A program made the position numbers and the translations under genes. From positions 1 to 64,000 of the forward strand of contig DAITDU010000005.1 in the NCBI GenBank assembly GCA_036839715.1: a stretch of 64,000 bases of DNA, written 5' to 3'. Each line of letters starts with the position of its first letter. Position 1 is the first letter of the stretch. Below the pieces are notes generated by a model. That model worked only from the letters and a program-made list of their open reading frames with translations, made no database searches and was not told the origin of the DNA. Positions 1-8,506 of this stretch are shown here, piece by piece. This DNA comes from Thermocaproicibacter sp002410755. GTDB lineage: Bacteria; Bacillota; Clostridia; Oscillospirales; Acutalibacteraceae.

Positions 1-19
1 CTGTGCTGTGCTTCGGAAC

Positions 20-56
20 GCTGGATATGGACGCTGTCCGTATCCGGCGTTTTTTT
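20..56 (+). terminator. Intrinsic terminator at window edge
   Basis: A 13-bp stem (20-32 with 36-48, two G-U pairs) is followed by a run of seven T at 50-56. It must end a plus-strand transcript that starts left of the window. Confidence 0.75.
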
Positions 57-499
57 GTGCTTTGCACCACCGGGAATCGGTGGGGTTATCCAACATGAAT
101 TCCCCCTTAGCGGCCCTGCCGGTTCCTGTTATTTTGCTTGTGAAAAGATGGTTTTAATAAATGAGGGCAGCACTTTCCAGCGTAAACCAAAATTTTGTAT
201 CTGCTGTATTAAAGTCTGCCGGTTGGCGCTGCCTTCCTCAGCTCCCGTGGGAAAACCCTCTCGGCTGACCGGCAGCTCTGCAAATATTTTTCCGGTTCTG
301 CGGAAGGGCCACACGGCCTGCCGGTTTTGGCTCAGGTCAGCGTGGCTACCAAAACAAAGATTTTAGCGCCTGTGACTTGCGCCCGTCCGCGCATGGCGCT
401 ATAATAAGCAATAAAAAATAAGCCGTGAAAAAAGGACATTTATTTGCCGAGCAATTTTTTATTTCTAGTGCATGGCTTTAAGAAACGGAGAAATACACA
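57..499. other. Intergenic region before the aldo/keto reductase
   Basis: No convincing gene is visible. Two short overlapping reading frames on opposite strands (about 55-366 plus and 129-314 minus) lack good ribosome sites and recognisable motifs. The right end holds the promoter at 377-405 and a GGAG ribosome site at 487-490, nine bases before the next gene. Confidence 0.5.
377..405 (+). promoter_or_regulatory. Putative sigma-A promoter of the aldo/keto reductase
   Basis: TTGCGC at 377-382 and TATAAT at 400-405 are separated by 17 bases, about 95 bases ahead of the start codon. The -10 box is perfect and the -35 box is weaker. Confidence 0.5.
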
Positions 500-1549
500 A
501 TGGGATATCTGGAACCAAATCGCAATTTATATGGTCTAGCATTTGAATCCGATAGCTTCCATGGCATGCCATACCGCCGTATCGGCCATACTGGACTTGC
601 CGCAGGCTTAGTTGGCCTCGGTACTTGGAAATTCGGCCTACCGGAAACAGGCGACGGCTCGCGCGTGGGGCAGAGTGCAGCATTTTCAATTTTTAACCGT
701 GCGTGGGAATTGGGCGTTACGCTTTGGGATACTGCAAACCGTTACAATGAATCTTCCGGCAATTCGGAGCGGTTAATCGGCCGCTGGTTTGCCGCGAATC
801 CATCTCTCCGCCGGGATATTGTGCTTGCTACGAAAATCGGTGGATTGATGGACGGCTGCACGCCGAACCATGCCGGCCTTTCCCGGCAGAACATCATAGA
901 TGCGGTCGGTGCCTCGTTGGAGCGCCTTCAGACCGACCACATTGATCTGCTGTATTTTCATGCTTTCGACCCGCATGTTGACCCGGAGGAAAGCTTTGCG
1001 GCGGTAGAAGACCTTGTCCGTCAGGATATGGTTCGCTATTTCGCTGTTTCCAACTTTACGATGAGCAATCTGCGCACCTACGAGGAAGTACAGAAGCGCT
1101 GTGGCAGCGTCCGTACTCGCATTGCCGCGGTGCAGAACGGTTTCGACCTTCTGCGCGGCGAACATGCCGATAAGCCCGGTGTGCTTTCTTGGTGTGCGGA
1201 AAAAGGGATTTCGTTTTTTGCGTGGAGCCCGCTTGCAGAAGGTCTGCTGACCGGCCGCTATAATGACCCCACAAAAATCGGCAGGGGAGACAGACTTTTT
1301 GACCAAAAAAGCAAGCTTTACGCAAACTCGGATTATCACGCTAAGCTACTTACACTCGCCGAGATCGCCCGTGGTGAAGGCGTCACCATGACACAACTCG
1401 TTCTCGCCTATATGCTTACCATACCGGGCATGACGCATGTTTTACCGGCGGTAAGCTCGGTTCCTCAGGTGGAGGCCAACGCCAAAGCTGCTTCTCTGAA
1501 GCTTTCTAAAGAGACGATCAGCCGTATCCGCGTATGTGTGAGCCCCTGA
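500..1549 (+). CDS. Aldo/keto reductase family oxidoreductase
   Basis: 349 residues, normal family length. These are soluble TIM-barrel, NAD(P)H-dependent carbonyl reductases. The catalytic tetrad is visible: Asp and Tyr in LWDTANRYNE near residue 78, Lys in LATKIGG near 113, and His in LLYFHAFDP near 153. The C-terminal part carries the family pattern around SPLAEGLLTGRY and a late nucleotide-binding segment (LPAVSSVPQVEANAKA). The start is supported by GGAG nine bases upstream. It is closest in style to the YghZ/L-glyceraldehyde-3-phosphate reductase group, but the substrate cannot be read from sequence. Its neighbours (Gfo/Idh oxidoreductase, YesM/YesN pair, sugar-binding protein) suggest carbohydrate metabolism. 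A strong terminator follows, so it is probably monocistronic. Confidence 0.9.
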   Translation: MGYLEPNRNLYGLAFESDSFHGMPYRRIGHTGLAAGLVGLGTWKFGLPETGDGSRVGQSAAFSIFNRAWELGVTLWDTANRYNESSGNSERLIGRWFAANPSLRRDIVLATKIGGLMDGCTPNHAGLSRQNIIDAVGASLERLQTDHIDLLYFHAFDPHVDPEESFAAVEDLVRQDMVRYFAVSNFTMSNLRTYEEVQKRCGSVRTRIAAVQNGFDLLRGEHADKPGVLSWCAEKGISFFAWSPLAEGLLTGRYNDPTKIGRGDRLFDQKSKLYANSDYHAKLLTLAEIARGEGVTMTQLVLAYMLTIPGMTHVLPAVSSVPQVEANAKAASLKLSKETISRIRVCVSP

Positions 1550-1604
1550 GCTGGGCGAATTGAAATGAAAGTTTTCCCCATGTTCTGAGAAGAAGCAGCC
1601 TGTT

Positions 1605-1664
1605 GAAAAGGGCCCCTCAATTCTAACTATCTTACTGACATTGAGTGAAAGCTGGGCCCTTTTC
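1605..1664 (+). terminator. Long terminator hairpin after the aldo/keto reductase
   Basis: An 11-bp perfect stem (1605-1615 with 1654-1664, GC core ending in four T) encloses a second CTCAAT/ATTGAG stem. It sits 55 bases after the stop codon. Confidence 0.75.
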
Positions 1665-1672
1665 GTTGCAAA

Positions 1673-1799
1673 ATAGCAAAAGATGGAACACATATCAACG
1701 CCAACCCTTTTGGGATGGTTGCTCCACCTTTTTGTGCAGGGGCGTTTTGCTATAACCTCTTTTGACAGACTGGAGCAATCTCTAAAAAAAGGCCTTTTT
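1673..1799 (+). repeat. Cluster of interleaved inverted repeats, non-coding
   Basis: Four pairings are visible: ATAGCAAAA 1673-1681 with TTTTGCTAT 1745-1753; a local CCAACCC/GGGATGG hairpin at 1701-1718; TTGCTCCA 1719-1726 with TGGAGCAA 1771-1778, which crosses the first pair; and a perfect A/T-flanked GGCC palindrome near 1785-1798. No reading frame explains the stretch. It could be a structured RNA or a decayed mobile fragment; I cannot tell which. Confidence 0.4.
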
Positions 1800-1848
1800 A
1801 CCCATAAAAATAAGTATCTTTTGTCATGGGTTAAAGTATCGTTTGCCA

Positions 1849-1878
1849 TTCACAGCTGAATTCAAATTAATGTACAAT
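1849..1878 (+). promoter_or_regulatory. Candidate promoter of the Gfo/Idh gene
   Basis: TTCACA at 1849-1854 and TACAAT at 1873-1878 with an 18-base spacer. It leaves an untranslated leader of about 140 bases. Weak evidence. Confidence 0.3.
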
Positions 1879-2027
1879 AATAATAATAAGATAAAGATTG
1901 ACCACAATGATACTTTTAATGATGAAACAAAAAGCCTTTCTTTAATAGGGTGAAAAGGCGGAGGAAATGTCATAGAAGTGCAAAGTCCAAGCAGCCAAAT
2001 ATAATGAAATCAAGGAGGATATATCAA

Positions 2028-2906
2028 ATGATTAAAGTTGGAATGGTTGGTTCAGAAAATACGCATTCACAAATTTTTTCTGGATATATGAATCTGCCAC
2101 TGAGAGATGGAAGTCGTCCCTTGAATGCGCGGGTTGTTTCTATCTGGGGCGGGGATGCAGCACGCACCAAAGAAGTAGCAAAAGAAAAAGAAATCCCTGA
2201 AATTGTAGCAAAACCGGAAGACATGCTCGGAAAAATAGATGCTGTTATGGTCGTTCCACGGCGGGGCAGTGTGCATCTTAGTCATGCGGAACCGTTTTTA
2301 AAGGCTGGTCTTCCGGCCTGGATTGATAAGCCTTTCGCAGTTGATTACGAGGAAGCTCTCACAATTGTAAAGCTGGCTAAGGAAAGCGGCTCTATGATCT
2401 GCGGTGGCTCTGTCTGTAAATTTTGCGATGATGTTCGCATGCTCCGCAGGATGTTCCAAAAGATGCATGATGCAGGTGAATTCATTTCTGGGACGTTTAA
2501 CTTTTCTGGAGATATTAACTGCCAGTATGATGGGATCTATTTTTATGGTGCCCATTCGGTAGAAATGCTGCTCACCATTTTTGGTAGTAATGTTCTTTCA
2601 ATTACGACGAATGTTCATAAAAATAATTTGATTGCCATTGCAAAATATCCGGACTTTACGGTGACAATGAACTTTTCAGCGACACCAAAGTCTTACTGTA
2701 TTCTTTATGGAAGTAAGGAAACAGCTGTGCGTCCCCTTGATATCACGTTTGCATATTATGACGCTGTTTGCGCTTTTGTCGGTATGCTTTCCAAGAAACG
2801 CCCGCCGCAGGATATTTCGGAACTTTTACGCTCAGTGCGTGTGCTGAATGCATTGGATGAATCTATCAAACATAATGGTGCTGAGACACCGGTTAAACCT
2901 ATCTAA
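2028..2906 (+). CDS. Gfo/Idh/MocA family NAD(P)-dependent oxidoreductase
   Basis: 292 residues from the chosen start. The ATG at 2028 is preceded by AGGAGG at 2013-2018, and the protein then begins with the Rossmann strand MIKVGMVGSENTH. An in-frame ATG at 1950 would add 26 residues that read as leader sequence. The motif WIDKPFA near residue 104 corresponds to the EKP-type loop of the family, which carries the catalytic lysine. The C-terminal half has the alternating strands of the substrate domain. The family oxidises or reduces sugars, inositols and related polyols; the exact substrate is unknown. The neighbourhood (YesM/YesN regulators, sugar-binding protein) supports a sugar role. The glycine signature is loose (GMVGSENTHS), so nucleotide binding is inferred from the fold pattern. 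Confidence 0.8.
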   Translation: MIKVGMVGSENTHSQIFSGYMNLPLRDGSRPLNARVVSIWGGDAARTKEVAKEKEIPEIVAKPEDMLGKIDAVMVVPRRGSVHLSHAEPFLKAGLPAWIDKPFAVDYEEALTIVKLAKESGSMICGGSVCKFCDDVRMLRRMFQKMHDAGEFISGTFNFSGDINCQYDGIYFYGAHSVEMLLTIFGSNVLSITTNVHKNNLIAIAKYPDFTVTMNFSATPKSYCILYGSKETAVRPLDITFAYYDAVCAFVGMLSKKRPPQDISELLRSVRVLNALDESIKHNGAETPVKPI

Positions 2907-3049
2907 GAGAAGCACTTCCATTATGCGTGAACTTGTATTTCGTCGAGAGGGAAGTAAAAAGCTACAAAATTTTTGGCCCTGTATAGGTTGAACGAAACCC
3001 TCCGTTAATAGACACAGAAAAAAGAGCTATGTCGTAAAATATTTTTGAA

Positions 3050-3178
3050 CTACTCATGCTGGCATCGTTTTTCATACGGTGTCAGCATATTTTTGACGAG
3101 GTTGCAATTCCTTCCAATTAGTTCCGCAAAATTCTCCAACATCTCAATTTGCTTTTCCAAACTGCTGATGCAGCATAC
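3050..3178 (-). pseudogene. Possible C-terminal gene fragment, no start codon
   Basis: A 42-residue open frame begins right after a stop and ends at TAG 3050-3052. It reads as an amphipathic helix (SSLEKQIEMLENFAELIGRN) and lacks a plausible start or ribosome site. It may be a decayed gene end or chance. It lies on the strand opposite the terminator at 3056-3095. The rest of 2907-3298 shows nothing else. Confidence 0.2.
3056..3095 (+). terminator. Terminator after the Gfo/Idh gene
   Basis: ATGCTG 3056-3061 pairs with CAGCAT 3083-3088, extended by G-U-containing pairs, and is followed by ATTTTTG. It would give a 150-base 3' untranslated region. Confidence 0.5.
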
Positions 3179-3298
3179 TTAAACCCAAAGTCTATTCAGA
3201 CACTTCTGATAAACGCAACGTAATTTATTGATTCAGAGCCCTCAAATTGCGAACTTTATTGTACACTATTAAAAACGCTTTCGTTTGGATTCGTGAAT

Positions 3299-4033
3299 CT
3301 ATTTTCGCTTGTAATATTGACTCGGAGGCACACCATAGAAAGCTTTAAAAATCCGGCTGAAATAATTCAAATCCTGGTACCCAACCTGTTGGGCAGTATC
3401 GGAAACCATATGACCCGCAGACAGCAGCCGAGCCGCTTCTGCCATCCGAACTTTATTAAGATAATTCCGGAATGTCATACCCGTCCGTTTTAGAAATAGA
3501 CGCCCGAGATAAGTTTCATTATAGTGAAACTTATTTGCCAGTTTGCTGAGGCTAATTTCCTCACTGTAGTGCTTTTCCACATAACCAGAAATTTGCGTGC
3601 AGATTTCTCCAATGGGTTCACCATTTTCCGAAATTTGTTCCTGCTGCTGTGCTGTCTTCTGGTTCAGTCGGAAGCGAATAGACTGAAGAGCCTTAATCAG
3701 TTCATCGGTACTGATCGGCTTAAGCAGATAATCGCAGACACCATATTTAATGGCGGTGCGTGCATACTCAAAGTTCCGGTAACCGCTCAAAATAATGACT
3801 TTAGAGTCAATGTCCTTCTCCCGCATGGTTCGGATGAGCTCCAGTCCATCCATACGTGGCATGCGAACATCAGTAACAACTAAATGAAAATACTGTTTTT
3901 TCATCATATCCAGTGCGCGGTAGCCGTTTTCCGCCGTTGCTGCTATGGAAAAGCCATATTTTTCCCACGGGATCAATGCTGCAAGGCCACGTCGAATTAG
4001 ATCTTCGTCTTCCGTTATCAAGACTCGGTACAC
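3299..4033 (-). CDS. YesN-like response regulator with AraC-type DNA-binding domain
   Basis: 244 residues. An N-terminal receiver domain (about 1-120) contains the acidic pair EDED near residue 8, the phosphoacceptor Asp in VVTDVRMPRMDG near residue 54, and Lys in the YLLKPI motif near 107. The C-terminal 100 residues are a double helix-turn-helix of the AraC/XylS type (LSKLANKFHYNETYLGRLF and the VGYQDLNYFSRIFK motif). It overlaps the kinase gene by 16 bases, so both are one transcription unit. YesM/YesN pairs usually respond to extracellular sugars and control a nearby ABC uptake system. The protein is shorter than many YesN members because the linker is short. It appears intact although its kinase partner is broken. 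Confidence 0.9.
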   Translation of the reverse strand: MYRVLITEDEDLIRRGLAALIPWEKYGFSIAATAENGYRALDMMKKQYFHLVVTDVRMPRMDGLELIRTMREKDIDSKVIILSGYRNFEYARTAIKYGVCDYLLKPISTDELIKALQSIRFRLNQKTAQQQEQISENGEPIGEICTQISGYVEKHYSEEISLSKLANKFHYNETYLGRLFLKRTGMTFRNYLNKVRMAEAARLLSAGHMVSDTAQQVGYQDLNYFSRIFKAFYGVPPSQYYKRK

Positions 4034-5912
4034 AGTTTTTTCACCTTCATCCCATCAGCAGGCAACGTTACAAGAACTTCCGTCCCGACATTCAGCTGAC
4101 TCTGGATTGTCAGTGAAGCGCGCCTTCCATAGATCAAAGCGAGGCGTTCAGCAATATTCCGAATTGCGCAATTTTTCCGAGCAGATTTGGAAGAATGCAA
4201 CGAAGCGAGAAGAGTTTTCAGCTCCTCGTCGCTCATTCCCACACCGTTGTCTTTTACACAAAACACCATGTTACCGTCTTCTTTCCGAATAATTAGGCAA
4301 ACCTCTCCACCGTTCTCTTTCAGTTCGAGTCCATGGTAAATTGCATTTTCAATCAGAGGTTGAAGCAGAAACTTCGGGATCCGAAAAGAAAGTAAGTCCT
4401 CCGGAACATCAATCTTTAAGCGAATTTTTCCACCATAGCAAAAATCATGGATGGTAAAATAGTCCCTGATAAACGAAAGTTCATCGCGCAGAGTATCAGA
4501 CTGCTCACTTTCATCAATCATCTCTCGGTAACTCTTCGCAAATATCTGAACCAGATTTGCGGTCTCACGATCGCCTTTCAGCACAAGGCTCATGCGGATA
4601 CATTCCAAAGTATTAAACAAATAATGCGGGTTAATCTGGCGTTCCAGTGCAAAAATTCGCGCTTCCTTACGGGCGTTTTCAAGCTGTTCTTCTTTTAGCT
4701 TTGCTTCCATCTCTTCCTTTGTGAGTAGGTCTAAAGTACGGAGCATATCATTGAATTTATCTCCGAGCCGCGAAATTTCGTCATTGCCGTGAACTACCAC
4801 CGACACATTATAATTACCACGCCTGATGTCATCCATTTTTTCGACCAAATACTCAAGGCGCTTGGTGATGGTACGCGAAAACAGTGCAAGGAGCGGAACC
4901 GCAACAAGGATGCAGATAAGGCAAGCAAATATGCTGGCCTGCCGGATATCTGTTGTGCTCTGATAAACAGTGTCAAGCGGAATCAATGTTGTCAGCTTCC
5001 ACCCGGAGAGATTCAGTTTTTCATCTGTCAGCCCACTATTAAGAAGGAGGTACTGCTTCCCCATGTAGTCCACATAGGCCTGCTGCTCGCCGACGTTTGA
5101 AGCTATAAGTGTCTTAAGCTTTTATCCATAGAAGTATTAGAAACAATATTCTGTCCTGTGCTGTTTGTTAGGAAGACAAAATTTTGTGATTTTTTAGCAC
5201 TGGGCAAAAATTGTGAAAGATCATCTAGGTCAATGCCGATTCCTAACACGCCGATAATTCTGGTGGAAGCGCCGTCATAGTAGGTAACCGGCATCAAAAA
5301 ATTCATATATTCCGGTCGGAAATCGCTTTCGGGCAAGGTATTGGAAGCAGCCATTTGAAAAGGTTCCCAATAGACAGAATCCAAATATCCCTTTCACAAG
5401 CGCTTGCTTTTTTTCAAACAGCTGCTTATCACGAATAAGTAGGTTACAAGAGGGGAGGTTACTATTCTCTGTATAGATGTGAATTTGTATTTTTTCGCTT
5501 CTGTAATAGGCTTTTGTAATCTGCTCTTGGACGCCTTCCATGTAAAGCTCATAAGTGGAAAGGTCATTGGTATCCATATTGCAGAGATATTCCTTCATAC
5601 CACTGTCGCTTACAATTTCATAGCCTGTCGTGTAAAACTCATCTAACTTATGCAAAAGGTTATTCGTGATTAGATCTGAAGACTGCTGGCAAATCCGGAT
5701 TGACTGTTCGATCGTCCTTTTGCGGATTATGTCGGTTAAGTAAGACCCAACAAAAAAGAGTGGAACTACCAGAAACGGAACGTAAAAAAGGATCAGCTTG
5801 TTGCGAAGTTTTATATATTTCTTCCATTTTATGGCTTTTTCTCCCTTTTTCCTTTGGTCTGTACCTGAGCCAATTTGTCGTTCCGAGCGGGCAGACTCAC
5901 CTGTTTATTCAT
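4018..5912 (-). pseudogene. YesM-like sensor histidine kinase, broken by three one-base shifts
   Basis: Read with three one-base corrections, this is one protein of about 631 residues: a short N-terminus from ATG 5912, a membrane helix, an extracellular dCache-like sensor, a second helix, a HAMP linker, the phosphoacceptor box (RQINPHYLFNTLE) and an ATPase domain with N box (LLQPLIENAIYHGL) and G box. The disruptions lie in short runs: T5836-5840 (needs one more), C5389-5391 (one too many) and TT 5114-5115 (needs one more). The largest intact piece, 4018-5073, keeps HAMP and catalytic parts. All three fall in short homopolymers, which fits sequencing error, but neighbouring genes show none, which fits real decay. 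It overlaps the response regulator gene by 16 bases. Confidence 0.75.
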
Positions 5913-6415
5913 AACCTAATTTTACTATATGCGGACATTTTCAGCACTTATTTTCTGTGCGGTATTGCTCTAAAATATTATACAATAGCACTCAAGTGAA
6001 ATCAAGCTCATGACTACGGCATTAACTTTATGTACTGTAGGACTACAATATATGTTGGGCAGTTGAAGAAAAAATAGAGACAGGAATGAACGCATCGGTT
6101 AGAATTAAGTTACTACAACTTATTCAGCCGAAGGAAAGTGTTATTTCTACATGGACAGCATAACACAAGACATGAAGTACAGGCAATTTTAAATTTGCTA
6201 CGTAGAGAAGTTCGGTGTCGGTCGTACATTTGCTTCTGGAAGACCAGTTGAAGGAAAGGGAAGAAAAACGGTCATTACGATTGTCCCAATCATGTACGTA
6301 TATCCATTTCTGCAAAAGTACTTTGTAAAAGGCTGATTTTCTACGTGGGTCTCTATATTGGGCGAAGCAGAAGGAAAGCCCGATATAAAAATATATTTTT
6401 TTAGGAGGAAGAACC
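5913..6415. other. Intergenic region with a permease remnant
   Basis: Between the kinase gene and the solute-binding protein gene. It contains the permease remnant at 6193-6336 and, at 6403-6408, the AGGAGG ribosome site of the next gene. A TATAAA-like box lies just ahead of that. The left half shows no recognisable coding sequence; it is AT-rich and probably holds the promoters of the kinase and transporter genes. Confidence 0.4.
6193..6336 (+). pseudogene. C-terminal remnant of a carbohydrate ABC permease (MalG/YtcP type)
   Basis: The frame opened by a stop at 6190-6192 reads 47 residues ending in ITIVPIMYVYPFLQKYFVKG and a stop at 6334-6336. This closing pattern (VPI..VYPF.QKYF.KG) is typical of the C-terminus of sugar ABC permeases of the LplC/YtcP/MalG family, which usually continue with a few residues such as GAVKG. 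No start codon and no other permease helices are upstream, so the rest is deleted. It sits immediately before the sugar-binding protein gene, where an intact permease gene would normally be. Identification rests on memory of the family signature. Confidence 0.6.
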
Positions 6416-8152
6416 ATGAAAGTAAAGAGAGGTTTGGCACTGATACTGGCCGCTGTAATGGCCTGTACGGCGCTACCGGCCTGCTCTCGGTCTAAGGCGG
6501 GTTCGTCTTCGGCTGCGGGCGCGGCCTCCGGTTCCGGAGAGAGCAAAGAGCCCTGGACCCTTGAGTTTACCATTCCGGGTGCCAAGGACTCCATCAGCAC
6601 AGACAATGATATTGGTAAAGAACTGCGGAAAAAATTTGGTGTGACAATTAAAATTATCGGCTATTCCGGTGACTGGAAAGGACATACCGCCCAAATGCTG
6701 GCGGCAGGCAACTATCCAGAAATGATGATGCTGCAGGACAACGACATTTATAAGAGCTATGTAAAAGCCGGTGCCCTACAGGATATCGGTGAGCTTGCAA
6801 AAAAATACGCACCGAATCTTCTAAACTTTTACAAGGATGAAATTCCATACTGGAAATATATTACTGGCGACGGAAAGTTCTATAAATGGTGCGCAAATTC
6901 TCCGGATGATGAACAGGCGACAACGCCGCGTTTTGACATGATTGTCCGCAGTGATATCCTTGAGGAGCAGAACTGGCCGAAACTCCTCAACGAAGATTCC
7001 TATATCAAACTCCTCAAGAGAGGACTTGCCGCCCATCCGAAGACAGATGGTAACTCAACGCTCGGTATGGTCATGGCGGCCGGTGAAGACTGGGTTCTCG
7101 GCGACTACATGTATGAGCTGTATGCGCATGGGCGCTATCCGGAAGGCTCCGGCATCCTGACGTGGGATACCGTTGACAAAAAGCTTGTGGATACGGTCCT
7201 TGACACAACAAACTTCAAGGAGTCCATTCGCTTCTGGAACAGGCTATACCGTGAGAAAATCCTTGACCCCGAGTGCTTTACTGACGAGGACAGTGTGGTT
7301 CAGCAGAAGCTCAGCAGCGCAAGGGCGCTTTCCACCTTCTATGTGACATGGAAAATCCCGGACATCAACAAAAATCTGCATAAACTTGGCAAGGACAATA
7401 TGAAGTATGTTACCATGCCGATTATGCTTCAGTCTATGATTGACGGTAAGCAGAACCGGATTGCTCAGATTACTGATTCCTATGATCACCAGAGCATTGT
7501 CATTACCAAGAACTGTAAGAATCCACAGCGCATTATGGAAATGGTCAACTGGGTCTGTACCCAGGAAGGCCAAGACCTCCTCGGCTGGGGCATCAAGGGT
7601 AAGCACTATACAGTAGACAGCAAAGGCATCAAGACCCCGACCAAAGAGTATATTGCCTGCGCAAACGGCACCGGCTCGGATCCACACTTCAATGATGGCA
7701 TCAGCACGGATATCTCCTATTTCTTTCTTGGCCTTTCCAGTGGATTTGACAAGAATAACCAATGCTATAACGTGCAGCATGATGAGTCCGTCCAGAACGC
7801 TTCCATGGATGACCGCGTCAAGGACGTCTATTCGCACTACGGCTGGACCAGCATCATGGATCCGTGGAAGAAAAATTCTGCCTTTCAATTTGTAACTGTC
7901 CACAATGGTGAATTTCTTTCGACCTCCCTCGATGCCAGTGATCCGGTCAAACAGACCGAAAACAGATTGATTGAATACAAGCGCAAGAGCATGGCAAAGC
8001 TGATTATGTCCGTAAGCTACGACGCTTTTGAAGCTAACTGGGCAGACTTTATTAAAGGCTATAAGATGCTGAATCCAGACTCTGTCAAGAAGGCTTATAG
8101 CGATGGCCTGAAAGCAACTCAAGCAAAGATTCAGTCCTATCGGACGGCTTAA
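6416..8152 (+). CDS. Extracellular solute-binding lipoprotein of a sugar ABC transporter (LplA type)
   Basis: 578 residues. The N-terminus is a lipoprotein signal: positively charged MKVKR, a hydrophobic stretch, then the lipobox ALPAC with the acylated Cys near residue 22, followed by a Ser/Gly/Ala linker. The body is a large family-1-type binding protein like Bacillus LplA/YtcQ, which captures oligosaccharides and hands them to LplB/LplC permeases. AGGAGG lies seven bases before the ATG. No intact permease is present: only a C-terminal permease remnant precedes it and a strong terminator follows. It is therefore either an orphan that uses permeases encoded elsewhere or a leftover of a decayed locus. 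Confidence 0.88.
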   Translation: MKVKRGLALILAAVMACTALPACSRSKAGSSSAAGAASGSGESKEPWTLEFTIPGAKDSISTDNDIGKELRKKFGVTIKIIGYSGDWKGHTAQMLAAGNYPEMMMLQDNDIYKSYVKAGALQDIGELAKKYAPNLLNFYKDEIPYWKYITGDGKFYKWCANSPDDEQATTPRFDMIVRSDILEEQNWPKLLNEDSYIKLLKRGLAAHPKTDGNSTLGMVMAAGEDWVLGDYMYELYAHGRYPEGSGILTWDTVDKKLVDTVLDTTNFKESIRFWNRLYREKILDPECFTDEDSVVQQKLSSARALSTFYVTWKIPDINKNLHKLGKDNMKYVTMPIMLQSMIDGKQNRIAQITDSYDHQSIVITKNCKNPQRIMEMVNWVCTQEGQDLLGWGIKGKHYTVDSKGIKTPTKEYIACANGTGSDPHFNDGISTDISYFFLGLSSGFDKNNQCYNVQHDESVQNASMDDRVKDVYSHYGWTSIMDPWKKNSAFQFVTVHNGEFLSTSLDASDPVKQTENRLIEYKRKSMAKLIMSVSYDAFEANWADFIKGYKMLNPDSVKKAYSDGLKATQAKIQSYRTA

Positions 8153-8186
8153 AATATTTTGCTTTCTAACAGTTATTCCCCTTTTT

Positions 8187-8222
8187 CCCGGGCACTGCTT
8201 CAGTAGTGTCCGGGACTTTTTT
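8187..8222 (+). terminator. Terminator after the solute-binding protein
   Basis: A 10-bp GC stem (8187-8196 with 8205-8214) is followed by ACTTTTTTG. It begins 35 bases after the stop codon. Confidence 0.85.
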
Positions 8223-8393
8223 GAGTTGTCACGGAATGAGCGGAGACGCGAAACTTTTCCCTAGAGAAGGAATTCACCAGTATGCCTCGATCCAGACTGG
8301 GCCTATTGCACCGGTTATCCGTGTGTGATCCCTGCCATGCACTTATAACAGTGGCAATTCCGGAAATATCTGTGCGGAAAAATGGCGATAGCA

Positions 8394-8433
8394 GAAAAAA
8401 ACCGGAACCGATGTCCATTTACACCGATTCCGG
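8394..8433 (-). terminator. Terminator of the Sel1/HTH operon
   Basis: A 13-bp stem (8402-8414 with 8421-8433, two wobble pairs) is followed on the minus strand by a run of seven or eight T (A run 8394-8401). It lies about 75 bases downstream of the Sel1 gene stop codon. The rest of 8153-8506 holds only this and the plus-strand terminator. Confidence 0.8.
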
Positions 8434-8506
8434 CCCGTCTTTATACTATCAAAATTTTTTTGCTCTTTCAGCGCGATATTACCATGTCGATTTTTAGGCA
8501 TATTTT

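Noticed and set aside
129..314. 61-codon minus-strand frame near the left edge
   Set aside because: The start would be GTG with no ribosome site, and the overlapping plus-strand frame is equally unconvincing. Kept as intergenic.
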